Part shown: piece by piece, positions 7,669 through 17,048 of the stretch
Numbering within the stretch: the stretch's first letter is position 1
Layout of the letters: each line of letters opens with the position of its first letter
Assembly (NCBI GenBank): GCA_023390245.1
Contig: JAEWDF010000126.1
Location: 1 to 23,770, forward strand
Source: Pseudomonadota bacterium
GTDB lineage: Bacteria > Pseudomonadota > Alphaproteobacteria > Caulobacterales > Caulobacteraceae
Direction of reading: 5' to 3'
DNA length: 23,770 nt
The notes under the pieces: generated by a model
Told to the model about the DNA's origin: nothing
Database searches by the model: none
The model's input: the letters and a program-made list of their open reading frames with translations, nothing else
Position numbers and translations under genes: made by a program

Positions 7669-7789
7669 GGTTCGGGTCTCGAAAGTCTGTGTCAGGCAGG
7701 CGGAAGCGGACGGCGGTCAGCCGCGCCATCGCCGATCGGAGAGGAAGCCCGAAATCGTCATGGTCTCGCGCTTATCGCCTCGGCGCGGT

Positions 7790-9385
7790 TCAGTCCAGAC
7801 CGGAGACGGGCGCTGCGCCGGGCTCGCGGCGCAGCGTCGCCTTCAGTTCGGCCAGGGTGACCGCGCGGAACAGCAGCAGGCACAGGCCATAGACCGCCGC
7901 TCCGGCCGCGCAGACGACCAGCACCGCGATCTCCTTGGCCAGCAGCAGGACGCTCAACGCCGGATAGGCCACGCCGGCGGCGAACAGCAGGGCGGCCATG
8001 GCGGCGCTGGCGGCGGCGATGCGCGAGGCGCGCGAGACGAAGGCCGGCGACGGCCGCCAGCTGTCCTCGCGCACCAGCGTCCCCGCCAGCAGGGCGACGT
8101 TGACCCAGGCCGAGACGCTGGTGGCGATGGCCAGGCCCAGCACCCCGTCCCAGCCGCGTGCGCCGAACCAGAAGAACAGGGCCGAGCCCAGGACCACCGT
8201 CAGGATCACCGACGTCACGGCGAAGATCATCGGCCGCCGCGTATCCTCGCGCGCGAAGAAGGGCGGCGTCAGCACCTTGACCAGGACGAAGGCCGGCACG
8301 CCCCAGGCGAACTGGCGCAGCACGTCGGCGGTCCGCGCCGCATCGGCGCTGGTGAAGGCCGCGCGCGTCACCGTGGCGTCGATGATGAAGAAGGGGATGA
8401 CGAACAGGGCGACCCCGGCTGGCAGGGCGAAGGCCAGCGCCAGGCCCAGGCCGTCGTCCAGCGTCCGCCGGCCGCCCTCGTGGTCGCCCGAGACAAAGGC
8501 GCGCGTCAGGCGCGGCACCAAGGCGAGACCCAAGGCCACTCCCACCAGGCCCAGCGGCAGCTGGTACAGCCGGTCGGCGTTGTAGAGCACCGAGCGCGCG
8601 CCCTCGTTCGAGCCGGCCAGGAACTGGCTGACCAGGGAGTTGATCTGGAAGGCGCCGCCGGCCAGCACCCCCGGTACGGCCAGGGCCAGGGTCCTGCGCA
8701 CCCCCGCCGTCAGGCGCGGCCAGGACAGGCGCAGCCGCACCCCCAGCCGCCGCACCCCCAGCCACAGCAGGCCCGCCTGGACCACCCCCGACACGGTCAC
8801 TGCGGCGCTGACCGCCGTCAGGATCTCGGGCTGACTCATGGGCAGGAAGCTGGGCGTGACCAGCGGGACCAGGGTGCACAGGTTCAGGAACACCGGCACG
8901 CCCGCCGTCAGGGCGAACCGCCCGCCGGTGTTCAGCACCCCCGACAGCAGCGAGGCGATGGTCATGCAGGCCAGATAGGGCATGGTCAGCTGGGCCGCCG
9001 TCACCGCCGCATGCATCACCCCCGCGTCGTCCCGCCAGGCCGACAGCAGCCACGGCATGACCCAGGGCATCGCCACCTGAAGCAGGATGCAGAATCCCGC
9101 GACCACGGCGAAGATGAAGCTCAGCGCCTCCGACGCCGTCACCGCCGCCGCGTCCTCGCCCTCGCGCGCGCGCACCCCGCCGTAGATGGGCACGAAGGCC
9201 TGGGCGAAGGCGCCTTCCGCGAACAGCCGCCGGAACATGTTGGGCAGCATCAGCGCGGTGGTGAAGGCGTCCATCATCGGCCCTTGGCCGAAGCGCGCCG
9301 ACAGCAGCAGGTCGCGGCCGAAGCCCAGCACGCGGCTGCCCAGGGTCAGCGTGGCCTGGACCAGGGTGTTTCGGGCGAGACTCAT
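7790..9385 (-). CDS. murJ: Lipid II flippase MurJ (MviN)
   Basis: A 531-residue polytopic inner-membrane protein of the MVF/MATE-like fold that flips lipid II for peptidoglycan synthesis. The N-terminus LVQATLTLGSRVLGFGRDLL is the family signature, including the Arg residues that line the cavity. It is followed by FGQGPMMDAFTTALMLPNMFRRLFAEGAFAQAF, named here by its core AEGAFAQAFVPIY. About 14 hydrophobic segments are evident along the length, including the extra C-terminal pair typical of MurJ. The start at 9385 gives the canonical beginning. It lies 27 bases downstream of the glnD stop, so the two are probably co-transcribed, and it is followed by trpS. Confidence 0.96.
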   Translation of the reverse strand: MSLARNTLVQATLTLGSRVLGFGRDLLLSARFGQGPMMDAFTTALMLPNMFRRLFAEGAFAQAFVPIYGGVRAREGEDAAAVTASEALSFIFAVVAGFCILLQVAMPWVMPWLLSAWRDDAGVMHAAVTAAQLTMPYLACMTIASLLSGVLNTGGRFALTAGVPVFLNLCTLVPLVTPSFLPMSQPEILTAVSAAVTVSGVVQAGLLWLGVRRLGVRLRLSWPRLTAGVRRTLALAVPGVLAGGAFQINSLVSQFLAGSNEGARSVLYNADRLYQLPLGLVGVALGLALVPRLTRAFVSGDHEGGRRTLDDGLGLALAFALPAGVALFVIPFFIIDATVTRAAFTSADAARTADVLRQFAWGVPAFVLVKVLTPPFFAREDTRRPMIFAVTSVILTVVLGSALFFWFGARGWDGVLGLAIATSVSAWVNVALLAGTLVREDSWRPSPAFVSRASRIAAASAAMAALLFAAGVAYPALSVLLLAKEIAVLVVCAAGAAVYGLCLLLFRAVTLAELKATLRREPGAAPVSGLD

Positions 9386-9412
9386 ACGGTTTCCAGCGGT
9401 TGACGGACCCGC

Positions 9413-12115
9413 TTAGCGCGCTTCCGCCGGACGCGATACGGCCTTCACGCGCGCCCGGCGGCCCAGTTCGGACACGTCGCGGGCGCTGGCGCGGGCGCTG
9501 GCCACCTTGCGGCCGGCGGGCGCGGGCGCGCGTCGGTCCAGCACCGCCTCCAGCGCCGCGCGCAACTCATGCGCCGCCTGCTCGGACGCGATCTTCCGGC
9601 CTCGGCGGTCGACCACATAGAAGCTGTCCGCCGCACGCTCGCCGAAGCTGGCGACATGGGCCGAGCGGATGTTCAGCCCCTGATCGCTGAACACGCGCGA
9701 CAGCGCGGCCAACAGGCCCGGCTGGTCCGCGCCCGACACCTCCACCACCGTCGCCGCTTCGCTGGCGTGGTGGTCGATCATCACCACCGGCCGCACCTCG
9801 AAGGCGGCGCGGCGGGCGTTGGCGGCGGGTTCGGGGGCCTTGCCGACGCGACCTTCGCCGCGCGCCGCGCGCTCCAGCGCCGCGGTCAGAATTCTGAGCC
9901 GACGCGGCTCGGCCTCGCCATAGGGCAGGCCGGCGCCGTCCTGGACCCGGAACACGTCCAGCACCACGCCCTCGGAAGTCGCCACCCGCGCGTCCACCAC
10001 GTCGGCCCCGGCGGCGGCCATAGTCTGGGCCAGGTCGGCGAACAGGCCGGGCCGGTCGGCGGCGGCGACGGCGATCTGGGTCGTCTGCACCGGCAGTCCC
10101 TCGACCGCGGGAGTCGGCTGGGCCTCCGCCGCAGCGCCGGTCTCACGCGCGCGGGCGACCAGGGCCGGATGGTCGGCCAGCGGGTCCGCCGGCGCGACGT
10201 CCTCGCCCCGGAACAGCGCCGCGACCTGGTCGTACAGGGTCCGCATCAACTGGCCCTTCCAGCCGTTCCACACCCCCGGGCCCACGGCCCGGATGTCGGC
10301 GACGGTCAGCACCAGCAGCATCCGCAGCCGTTCGGGATCGCCCACCAGTTCGGCGAAGGCGCGCACTGTCGCCGGGTCCGACAGATCCCGCTTCTGGGCG
10401 TAGTCGGACAGGATCAGGTGATTGCGAACCAGCCACACCACCAGCTCGATCCGGCGCGGGTCGACGCCCAGCCGTTCGCAGGCCCGACGTGCGGCGATGG
10501 CCCCGTCCTCCAGCTGGCCCCGTTCGCCGCCCTTGCCCACGTCGTGCAGCAGCATCCCCAGCATCAGCGCCTCCATGTCGGCGATCAGATGCACGATCTC
10601 GGACGCCATCGGATGGTCGCCCCTCAGCTTGCCGCGCGCGATGTCGTTGATGACGCCGATGGCCTGCAGCGTGTGCTCGTCGACCGTATAGGCGTGGTAC
10701 ATGTTGAACTGGGTCTGGCCGACGATCCGCCCCCATTCGGGCAGGAACCGGCCCAGCAGGCCCGTTTCGTTCATCAGGCTCAGGGTCCGATAGGGCCGCT
10801 GGCCGTGCGCCAGGATGTCCAGGAAGGCGCGCGTCGCCGCCGGATCGCGCCTCAGCTTCGGGCTTACCAGCGACAGGGACCGCGTCACCGCCGAATAGGC
10901 GTCAGGATGCAGGTCCAGATCGTGCTTGTCGGCCTGGACGAACAGGGTCAGCAGCTTGACCGGATCGTCCTGAAACACCTCCGGCCCATCGACCGAAAGC
11001 CGGCCCTGGTCGATCCAGAAGCCGGCCTCATCCAGCCGCCGCCGGTTCGGGCGGAACGGGCTGATCAGCCGCGACAGGCCCGACGCCGTCTTCTGGCGCC
11101 GCGCCTCCAGCTTGGCGGACATGGCGCGCGTCAGGGCGCCCACATCCCGCGCGACCAGGAAGTAGCGGCGCATGAACCGCTCCACCGCCGGCTCGTCGCC
11201 GCGCCCGCGCCAGCCCATGCGCCGCGCCACCTCGGGCTGAAGATCGAAGGTCAGCTTCTCCTCGGCCCGGCCGGCGATCAGGTGCATGTGGATCCGCACC
11301 CGCCACAGGAAGTCGAACGCCTCGTCCGAGGTCCGGCGCTCACGCGCCGTCAGCAGCTCGTCCATCACCGCGGCGCCCAGGCGGCTTTCGGGCGCCAGCG
11401 ACCGGGCGATCCAGAACAGGGTGTTCAGGTCGCGTAAGCCTCCTTTCCCGTCCTTGACGTTGGGCTCCACGCGATAGCGGATCGCCCCCGCCTTCTCGTG
11501 GCGCAGGTCGCGTTCCTCCAGCTTGGCAGCGATGAAGGGCCGCGGATCGGCCTTGGCGACCATGTCGCGAAACCGGCGCATCATCAGCTCGGCCAGCGCC
11601 TCGTCGCCCGCCAGGAAGCGCGCCTCCAGCAGCGTCGTGCGCACCGTCATGTCGGTCCGGGCCAGGTTCAGGCAATCGTCGATCGAGCGCGCCGCCGCGC
11701 CGACCCGGATTCCCAGGTCCCACAGGACGTGCAGGACGAATTCGATCACCGTCTCGCCGCGCGGCGTCGCCCTGGCCGGGCGCAGGAACAGCAGGTCCAG
11801 GTCCGAGAAGGGGGCCAGCACGCGCCGGCCGTAGCCGCCGACCGCCACCAAGGCCAGCCGCTCGCTCTCGACCGGCGACACCGGCCACAGCACCTCGGTG
11901 GTCACGGCCCACAGGGCCGACAGCATCTCGTCGGCGGCAGCGGCGTAGAGGCGTGCGACCTCGCGCCCCTCGGCGCCCGCCTCCAGCCGGCGCTCGGCGC
12001 GGGCCCGGCCGGCGGCGTAGGCCTGGCGGAGCACGGCCGCCGTCGCCGCACGCGGATCGTCCGACCGCGCGGCCTCAGCCAGGCGGTCGTTCAGCGGCGG
12101 CTCGGGCGATGTCAT
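9413..12115 (-). CDS. glnD: Bifunctional uridylyltransferase/uridylyl-removing enzyme GlnD
   Basis: A 900-residue cytosolic sensor that uridylylates PII proteins under nitrogen limitation and deuridylylates them when glutamine is abundant. Domains in order: a nucleotidyltransferase with GGYGRR (93-98) and the metal-binding DLD (105-107); a GlnD-specific helical region; an HD hydrolase domain with LLHDVGKGG (about 522-530); and two ACT domains (about 678-725, ADRPGLFADLAQ; about 787-838, ADQPGLLAALSR). All four modules look intact. It is 37 bases from the mutS stop and 27 bases from murJ. Directly upstream of its ATG is an AT-rich palindrome CCTATTATAGG that may hold a -10 element. There is little room for a Shine-Dalgarno sequence, so a leaderless or coupled start is possible. 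Confidence 0.97.
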   Translation of the reverse strand: MTSPEPPLNDRLAEAARSDDPRAATAAVLRQAYAAGRARAERRLEAGAEGREVARLYAAAADEMLSALWAVTTEVLWPVSPVESERLALVAVGGYGRRVLAPFSDLDLLFLRPARATPRGETVIEFVLHVLWDLGIRVGAAARSIDDCLNLARTDMTVRTTLLEARFLAGDEALAELMMRRFRDMVAKADPRPFIAAKLEERDLRHEKAGAIRYRVEPNVKDGKGGLRDLNTLFWIARSLAPESRLGAAVMDELLTARERRTSDEAFDFLWRVRIHMHLIAGRAEEKLTFDLQPEVARRMGWRGRGDEPAVERFMRRYFLVARDVGALTRAMSAKLEARRQKTASGLSRLISPFRPNRRRLDEAGFWIDQGRLSVDGPEVFQDDPVKLLTLFVQADKHDLDLHPDAYSAVTRSLSLVSPKLRRDPAATRAFLDILAHGQRPYRTLSLMNETGLLGRFLPEWGRIVGQTQFNMYHAYTVDEHTLQAIGVINDIARGKLRGDHPMASEIVHLIADMEALMLGMLLHDVGKGGERGQLEDGAIAARRACERLGVDPRRIELVVWLVRNHLILSDYAQKRDLSDPATVRAFAELVGDPERLRMLLVLTVADIRAVGPGVWNGWKGQLMRTLYDQVAALFRGEDVAPADPLADHPALVARARETGAAAEAQPTPAVEGLPVQTTQIAVAAADRPGLFADLAQTMAAAGADVVDARVATSEGVVLDVFRVQDGAGLPYGEAEPRRLRILTAALERAARGEGRVGKAPEPAANARRAAFEVRPVVMIDHHASEAATVVEVSGADQPGLLAALSRVFSDQGLNIRSAHVASFGERAADSFYVVDRRGRKIASEQAAHELRAALEAVLDRRAPAPAGRKVASARASARDVSELGRRARVKAVSRPAEAR

Positions 12116-12152
12116 GGACCTATAATAGGAAGCCCGCGCCCCCGCGTCTCGT

Positions 12153-14834
12153 TCAGAGCAGTCCCTTCAGGCGATACAGCGCCTCCAGCGCCTCGCGCGG
12201 GGTCAGGTCGTCGGGATCGACGCCCCTCAGCGCTTCCTCGACCGGCGACGGGCCGCGCACGGGCTCCGGCTCGGCCACGGCGAACAGCGGCAGGTCGTCC
12301 AGCCGGATGGTCGCCGCCTTCTCGCCCTCCAGCCGCTCCAGCACCGAGCGGGCGCGCGCCACCACCGGCCCCGGCACCCCCGCCAGCCGCGCCACCTGCA
12401 CGCCATAGGACCGGTCGGCCGCGCCGGGCGCCGCCTCGTGCAGGAAGACCAGCTCCCCGTTCCATTCCTTGGCGACCATCGACAGGTTGCAGACATGGTC
12501 CAGCCGCGTCTCCAGCTGGGCCAGCTCATGATAGTGGGTGGCGAACAAGGTGCGCGCGCGATTGGTCTCGTGCAGGGCCTCGGCGGTGGCCCAGGCAATG
12601 GCCAGACCGTCGTAGGTGGCGGTGCCGCGCCCGATCTCGTCCAGCACCACGAAGCTGCGTTCGGTCGCCTGGGTCAGGATGGCGGCGGTCTCGACCATCT
12701 CCATCATGAAGGTGGAGCGGCCCCGCGCCAGGTCGTCGCCGGCGCCGACTCTGGAGAACAGCCGGTCGACCACGCCCAGCCGCATGGTCCGCGCCGGCAC
12801 GAACGCCCCCGCCTGGGCCAGGATCACCAGGATGGCGTTCTGGCGCAGGAAGGTCGACTTGCCGGCCATGTTCGGGCCGGTGACGATGGCCAGGCGCGCG
12901 CAGTCGCGGCCCGATCCGTCCAGCCGGCAGTCGTTGGGCGTATAGGGATCGCCCGCCGCCTTGACCGCCGCCTCCACCACCGGATGCCGGCCGCCCTCGA
13001 CGCAGAAGGCCGTAGTATCGTCCACGACCGGCCGCGTCGCACCGATCTCCTCGGCCCATTCGGCCAGGGCGGCATGGGCATCCAGCTCGGCCAGGGCCTC
13101 GGCCACGGCCTGCAACGGCTGGGCCAGGCGCGCGACCTCCCGCCGCCAGCCCTCGAAGGTCTCGCCCTCGATGGCCAGGGCGCGGTGCCCCGCCTGGCTG
13201 ATCCTGGCGTCCAGCTCCGACAGCTCGACCGTCGTGAACCGCACCTGGCTGGCCAGAGTCTGGCGGTGGATGAAGGGGCTTTCGGGTCCGGCCCGCAGCA
13301 GGCCCTCCGCCGCCTTGGCCGAGGTCTCCAGGAAATAGCCCAGCACCGCGTTGTGCTTGACCTTGAAGGCGACGCCGGATTCGGCGACGGCGCGCGCCTC
13401 GAGCTCCGCCACGACCTTGCGGCTATCGTCCCTCAGGGTCCGCGCCGCGTCCAGTTCGGGACGATAGCTTGGTTGAACGAAGCCGCCGTCGCGCGCCAGA
13501 TGCGGCGGCTCTTCGGCCAGACCTTCGGCCAGATCCACCATCAGCCGCGACACGTCCGGCGTCAGGCTCAGCCGATCCAGAGCCACGGCGATGCGGCGCG
13601 GCTGGCCGGTCAAGGGATCGACCTGTCCCACGAACAGGCCGCCGATTCCCTCCGCCACCGACAGCCCGGTGCGCACCGCCGCCAGGTCGCGCGGTCCGCC
13701 GCGTCCCAGCGCCAGCCGCCCGACCGCGCGGGCGATGTCGGCCGTCGCCCTCAGCCCGTCGCGCAGGTCGCGCCGCAACGGCCGCCGCTCCACCAGCCAT
13801 TCCACGGCGTCCAGCTGTTCGTTGATCGCCCGCGGATCGCGCAGCGGCCGGCTGATCCGCTCCGACAGCGCCCGCGCGCCGCCCGAGGTCACGGTGCGGT
13901 CGATGCAGGCCAGCAGGGAGCCGTCTCGCTCGCCCCGCTGGGTCCGGTCGATCTCCAGGCTGGTCCGCGTCGCCGGGTCGATGGCCAGATAGCCGCTGTC
14001 GCCCAGCCGGCGCGGCGCCGACAGGGCCGGGACCTTGCCCGCCTGGGTCGTCTCCAGATAGGCGGCGATCAGGCCGAGCGCGGAGATTTCCGCCTCCTCG
14101 AAGGCGCCGAAGCCGTCCAGCGCCGCGACGCCGTACAGCCGCTCGACCCGCGCCCGCGCCGCCTGGGGCTCCGCGATGGCCGAGGCCAGCGCCTGCACCA
14201 CCCCGCCCGAGCCGTCCAGGGCGCCCCGCGCCGCCTCGTCCGAGAACAGGCGGTCCGTCACCAGCACCTCGCTGGGCCGGAATGACGCCAGGGTCGCGCC
14301 CAGGTCTTCCAGCGGACAGGCGACCGATTCCACCGCCCCGGACGACAGTTCGACCACCGCGACCGCCGCGCGACCCTTGCGCGCCGCGACCGCCGCCAGC
14401 CGGTTGGCGCCCCGCGCGTCCAGCAGCGAATCCTCGGTCAAGGTGCCGGGCGTCACCACCCGCACGACGCCGCGTTGGACCACGGCCTTGCCGCCGCGCT
14501 TCTTGGCCTCGGCGGGATCTTCCAGCTGCTCGCAGATGGCGACCTTGTGGCCCAGGCGGATCAGCCGGGCCAGATAGCCCTCCATCGCATGGACCGGCAC
14601 GCCGGCCATGGGGATGTTGTCGCCCTGATGCTTGCCGCGCTTGGTCAGGGTGATGCCCAGCGCCGCCGCCGCCACCTCGGCATCCTTGAAGAACAGCTCG
14701 TAGAAGTCGCCCATCCGGAAGAACAGGATGGCGTCCGGCTGCCCGGCCTTGGCCGTCAGATACTGCGCCATGAACGGCGTCGCGCCCTCGATGGCGGCGG
14801 CGAGGTCGGGCGAAAGGGAGACGGGCGCGTTCAT
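12153..14834 (-). CDS. mutS: DNA mismatch repair protein MutS
   Basis: An 893-residue mismatch-recognition ATPase. The mismatch-binding domain opens with PFMAQYLTAKA and carries the GDFYE motif (42-46), which includes the Phe that stacks on the mispair and its partner Glu. Connector, lever and clamp regions follow. The ATPase domain has Walker A GPNMAGKST (653-661), the FMMEMVET signature helix, Walker B SFVVLDEIGRG, and THYHELAQLE with the His switch. The C-terminal dimerisation region ends with PREALEALYRLKGLL. It is the first gene of the minus-strand block and is divergent from the cobalamin riboswitch/btuB unit. The start at 14834 lacks an evident Shine-Dalgarno sequence. Confidence 0.98.
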   Translation of the reverse strand: MNAPVSLSPDLAAAIEGATPFMAQYLTAKAGQPDAILFFRMGDFYELFFKDAEVAAAALGITLTKRGKHQGDNIPMAGVPVHAMEGYLARLIRLGHKVAICEQLEDPAEAKKRGGKAVVQRGVVRVVTPGTLTEDSLLDARGANRLAAVAARKGRAAVAVVELSSGAVESVACPLEDLGATLASFRPSEVLVTDRLFSDEAARGALDGSGGVVQALASAIAEPQAARARVERLYGVAALDGFGAFEEAEISALGLIAAYLETTQAGKVPALSAPRRLGDSGYLAIDPATRTSLEIDRTQRGERDGSLLACIDRTVTSGGARALSERISRPLRDPRAINEQLDAVEWLVERRPLRRDLRDGLRATADIARAVGRLALGRGGPRDLAAVRTGLSVAEGIGGLFVGQVDPLTGQPRRIAVALDRLSLTPDVSRLMVDLAEGLAEEPPHLARDGGFVQPSYRPELDAARTLRDDSRKVVAELEARAVAESGVAFKVKHNAVLGYFLETSAKAAEGLLRAGPESPFIHRQTLASQVRFTTVELSELDARISQAGHRALAIEGETFEGWRREVARLAQPLQAVAEALAELDAHAALAEWAEEIGATRPVVDDTTAFCVEGGRHPVVEAAVKAAGDPYTPNDCRLDGSGRDCARLAIVTGPNMAGKSTFLRQNAILVILAQAGAFVPARTMRLGVVDRLFSRVGAGDDLARGRSTFMMEMVETAAILTQATERSFVVLDEIGRGTATYDGLAIAWATAEALHETNRARTLFATHYHELAQLETRLDHVCNLSMVAKEWNGELVFLHEAAPGAADRSYGVQVARLAGVPGPVVARARSVLERLEGEKAATIRLDDLPLFAVAEPEPVRGPSPVEEALRGVDPDDLTPREALEALYRLKGLL

Positions 14835-14894
14835 GTGGCGTCAGGGTGACGGATCAGGACCGAGGCCTCAAGCCCGGTCCGCGGCTCTTGCACA

Positions 14895-15080
14895 GGCTTG
14901 TTGGCCCTGCGATAGGCCGCGCCAGGCGGTTAAGGGAACGCGGTCAGACACCGCGGCTGTGCCCGCAACTGTAGGCGGCGAGCGCGCCGTTCGTCCGGGT
15001 TCGCCCGGCGCCACTGGCCCCATCGGCCGGGAAGGCGAGGACGGCGCGTGACGACCCGCAAGCCAGGAGACCTGGCCGCC
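14895..15080 (+). ncRNA. Cobalamin (AdoCbl-type) riboswitch
   Basis: The conserved core is readable in order: TAAGGGAACGCGGT (14931-14944); GCTGTGCCCGCAACTGTA (14956-14973), with the invariant CCCGCAACTGT; GCCACTGG (15010-15017); GGGAAGGCGAGG (about 15029-15040); and AGCCAGGAGACCTGGC (15061-15076), the B12 box and final stem. The order and spacing match the cobalamin riboswitch family, which represses the downstream gene when adenosylcobalamin is bound. It lies about 150 bases before the btuB-type start codon. The outer boundaries are approximate, since the P1 stem was not folded computationally. The 399-base gap 14835-15233 holds this element, the hairpins listed separately and, presumably, the mutS promoter. 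Confidence 0.95.
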
Positions 15081-15140
15081 TGTGTCGCTCGTCCGCTGTC
15101 CGGGATCAGACAGAGGCGCGGGGACTTCCGTCGCAGCGAC

Positions 15141-15179
15141 CCGATCTTGCGCCGCCCGGCCACGCGCCGGGCGGATCGG
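15141..15179 (+). promoter_or_regulatory. Leader hairpin between the riboswitch and btuB (candidate expression-platform element)
   Basis: CCGAT (15141-15145) pairs with ATCGG (15175-15179), and CCGCCCGGC (15152-15160) pairs with GCCGGGCGG (15166-15174). The loop is CACGC, with a six-base bulge on the left arm. No T-run follows, so it is not a simple intrinsic terminator. It could separate the aptamer from the ribosome-binding region or act as an anti-sequester. Assigned from visible pairing only. Confidence 0.45.
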
Positions 15180-15191
15180 CTCGCTCACAGG

Positions 15192-15226
15192 CCCCCGCGC
15201 GCGCACTCGCCGGGTCGACACGGGGG
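15192..15226 (+). promoter_or_regulatory. Possible Shine-Dalgarno-sequestering helix of the btuB leader
   Basis: CCCCCG (15192-15197) is perfectly complementary to CGGGGG (15221-15226), which is the purine run serving as ribosome binding site for the ATG at 15234. Forming this helix would hide the site. That fits translational control, the common mode of proteobacterial cobalamin riboswitches. It was found by eye. Competing pairings with the CGCGCGCGC stretch are possible. Confidence 0.4.
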
Positions 15227-15233
15227 AACCGCC

Positions 15234-17048
15234 ATGACGCGTTCCATTCTGCTTTCCACGGCCGCCGTCGCGGCCGCCCTTTCCGCCGCACCCGCCTGGG
15301 CCGACGACGCCGACCAGCTTTCCGAAGTGGTCGTCACCGCCACCCGCCTGCCCGCCGTCGCCGCCGACACGCCCGGCGCGCGCGTCATCGACGGCGAGAC
15401 CATCGAACAGCGCGGCGCGGTCTTCGCCGCCGACATCCTGGCCGATGTGCCCGGCCTGTCGGTGACGCGCACCGGCGCCTTCGGCGGCGTCGCCCAGGTG
15501 CGCATGCGCGGCGCCAATCCGGGCAAGACCCTGGTCCTGGTGGACGGCGCGCCGGTCAACGACCCGGCCGACATCAATGGCGCCTATGACTTCGGCGCCT
15601 TCGAACTGGCCGACATCGAGCGGATCGAGGTGCTCAGCGGCCCGCAGTCCTCGCTGTGGGGCTCCGACGCCATCGGCGGCGTGATCGCCTTCACCACCCG
15701 CGACATCGACGGCCTGCGCGCCGAACTGGAGGCCGGCAGCCTGGCCACCGCTCGCGGCCGCCTGTCGGTCGGAACGGCCAATGAGACCTACGCGGTCAGC
15801 GCCTATGTCTCCCGCTTCGAGACCGACGGCGTGTCCGCCGCCGACGAAGCCGACGGGAACAGCGAACGCGACGGCCTGCGCAGCACCACCGCCGGCGCCA
15901 AGGCCCGCTATGCGGTGTCCGACGCCGTCTCCGTCGACGGCTCCATCCGCTGGTCCAAGGCGCACGCCGACCTGGACGGCTATATCCCGCCGGATTACGC
16001 CTTCGGCGATACGGACGACACGCAGGACTCGGAGCAATGGTCCGGTTTCGCGCGCCTGACGGCCGCCGTCTTCGGCCTGTCGCACCAGTTCAGCGTGTCG
16101 GCGTCCGAGATCGACCGCACCTCCTACAGCAGCGGCTTCGGCTCGACCTTCAGCGGCGACCGCCAGGTCTATCGCTGGCAGGCGGACGGCAAGACGCATG
16201 ACGTCGCCTACGCCTTCGGCGCCGAACGCGAGGAGTCTTCCGGCGCCCTTTCGTCGGGCGAGGCCCGCGACCTGGGGACCACCTCGGTCTTCGGCGTGGT
16301 CCAGTACGACGCCGGTCGCCTGAACCTGACCGGCGGCCTGCGCTACGACGACACCGACGACTTCGGCGCCGAGACCACCGGCCGGATCTCGGCCGCCTAC
16401 AACCTGTCCGGCGGCTTCATCCTGTCGGGCGCCTATGGCACGGGGTTCAAGGCGCCGACGGTCAGCCAGGCGGTGTGCGACTACTGCTATGCGCCCCAAC
16501 CCTGGCCCGAATTGACCGCCGAAACCGCCGACAGCGTCGAGGTCGCCTTGGGCTGGGCCTCCGGCGACGGCCGCTTCGACGGCCGCGTCACCGCCTATCG
16601 ACTGAATGTGGACGACGAGATCGCCTGGCGCGACGGCCGCTACGTCAACATCGCCAAGACCGAGACCGATGGGGTCGAGGTCGAAGGCCGGGCGAACCTG
16701 GGCGGCGGCTTCGACCTGACCCTGGCCTACGCCTGGACCGACGCCCGGGACGGTGAGACCGGCGCGCGCCTGTTGCGCGTGCCCGAACACGCCGGCTCGG
16801 CGACGCTGGGCTGGGCCGGAGAGCGGCTGTCGGGCGCCCTGACGATCCGCGCCGAGGGCGACATGGACGATTCCGGCGGGGTGCGCGAAGGCTTCGTCAC
16901 GGCGAATCTGAACGCCGCCTACGCCCTGACGGACAACGTGGTCCTGACGGCGCGGCTGGAGAACCTGGCGGACGAGCGCTACCAGCAGGTGCTGGGCTAC
17001 GGCGAGCCGGGCCGCGTCGGCTACCTCGGGATCAGGCTGCGCTACTGA
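15234..17048 (+). CDS. btuB: TonB-dependent cobalamin receptor BtuB
   Basis: A 604-residue outer-membrane transporter. A Sec signal peptide ends near AWA (residue 23). The TonB box is in DQLSEVVVTATRLP (27-40). A plug domain follows, with GQVRMRGANPGKTLVLVDG-type sequence (here AQVRMRGANPGKTLVLVDG) and LSGPQSSLWGSDAIGGVI. A 22-strand barrel comes next, and the protein terminates in GYLGIRLRY with the C-terminal aromatic needed for Bam assembly. The length is close to E. coli BtuB. The cobalamin riboswitch in its leader supports B12 or another corrinoid as substrate. The start at 15234 follows GGGGGAA and begins the signal peptide. The longer in-frame start at 15048 lies inside the riboswitch and is rejected. 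No btuCDF genes follow; instead the 3' end overlaps a convergent gene by 17 bases. Confidence 0.93.
   Translation: MTRSILLSTAAVAAALSAAPAWADDADQLSEVVVTATRLPAVAADTPGARVIDGETIEQRGAVFAADILADVPGLSVTRTGAFGGVAQVRMRGANPGKTLVLVDGAPVNDPADINGAYDFGAFELADIERIEVLSGPQSSLWGSDAIGGVIAFTTRDIDGLRAELEAGSLATARGRLSVGTANETYAVSAYVSRFETDGVSAADEADGNSERDGLRSTTAGAKARYAVSDAVSVDGSIRWSKAHADLDGYIPPDYAFGDTDDTQDSEQWSGFARLTAAVFGLSHQFSVSASEIDRTSYSSGFGSTFSGDRQVYRWQADGKTHDVAYAFGAEREESSGALSSGEARDLGTTSVFGVVQYDAGRLNLTGGLRYDDTDDFGAETTGRISAAYNLSGGFILSGAYGTGFKAPTVSQAVCDYCYAPQPWPELTAETADSVEVALGWASGDGRFDGRVTAYRLNVDDEIAWRDGRYVNIAKTETDGVEVEGRANLGGGFDLTLAYAWTDARDGETGARLLRVPEHAGSATLGWAGERLSGALTIRAEGDMDDSGGVREGFVTANLNAAYALTDNVVLTARLENLADERYQQVLGYGEPGRVGYLGIRLRY

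Noticed and set aside
7655..14285. Three very long plus-strand frames (7655-9403, 9569-11437, 12438-14285) opposite murJ, glnD and mutS
   Set aside because: They are rich in Arg, Gln, His and Gly with no recognisable motif, and they mirror well-conserved genes. Stop codons are rare by composition alone.
14989..15002. LexA-like GTTC repeat near the mutS side
   Set aside because: The spacing is GTTC-N6-GTTC, whereas the alphaproteobacterial SOS box needs N7, and the sequence lies within riboswitch loops.
15048..15233. Longer btuB start at 15048
   Set aside because: It would place the start codon inside the cobalamin riboswitch and add 62 Arg-rich residues before a clear signal peptide.
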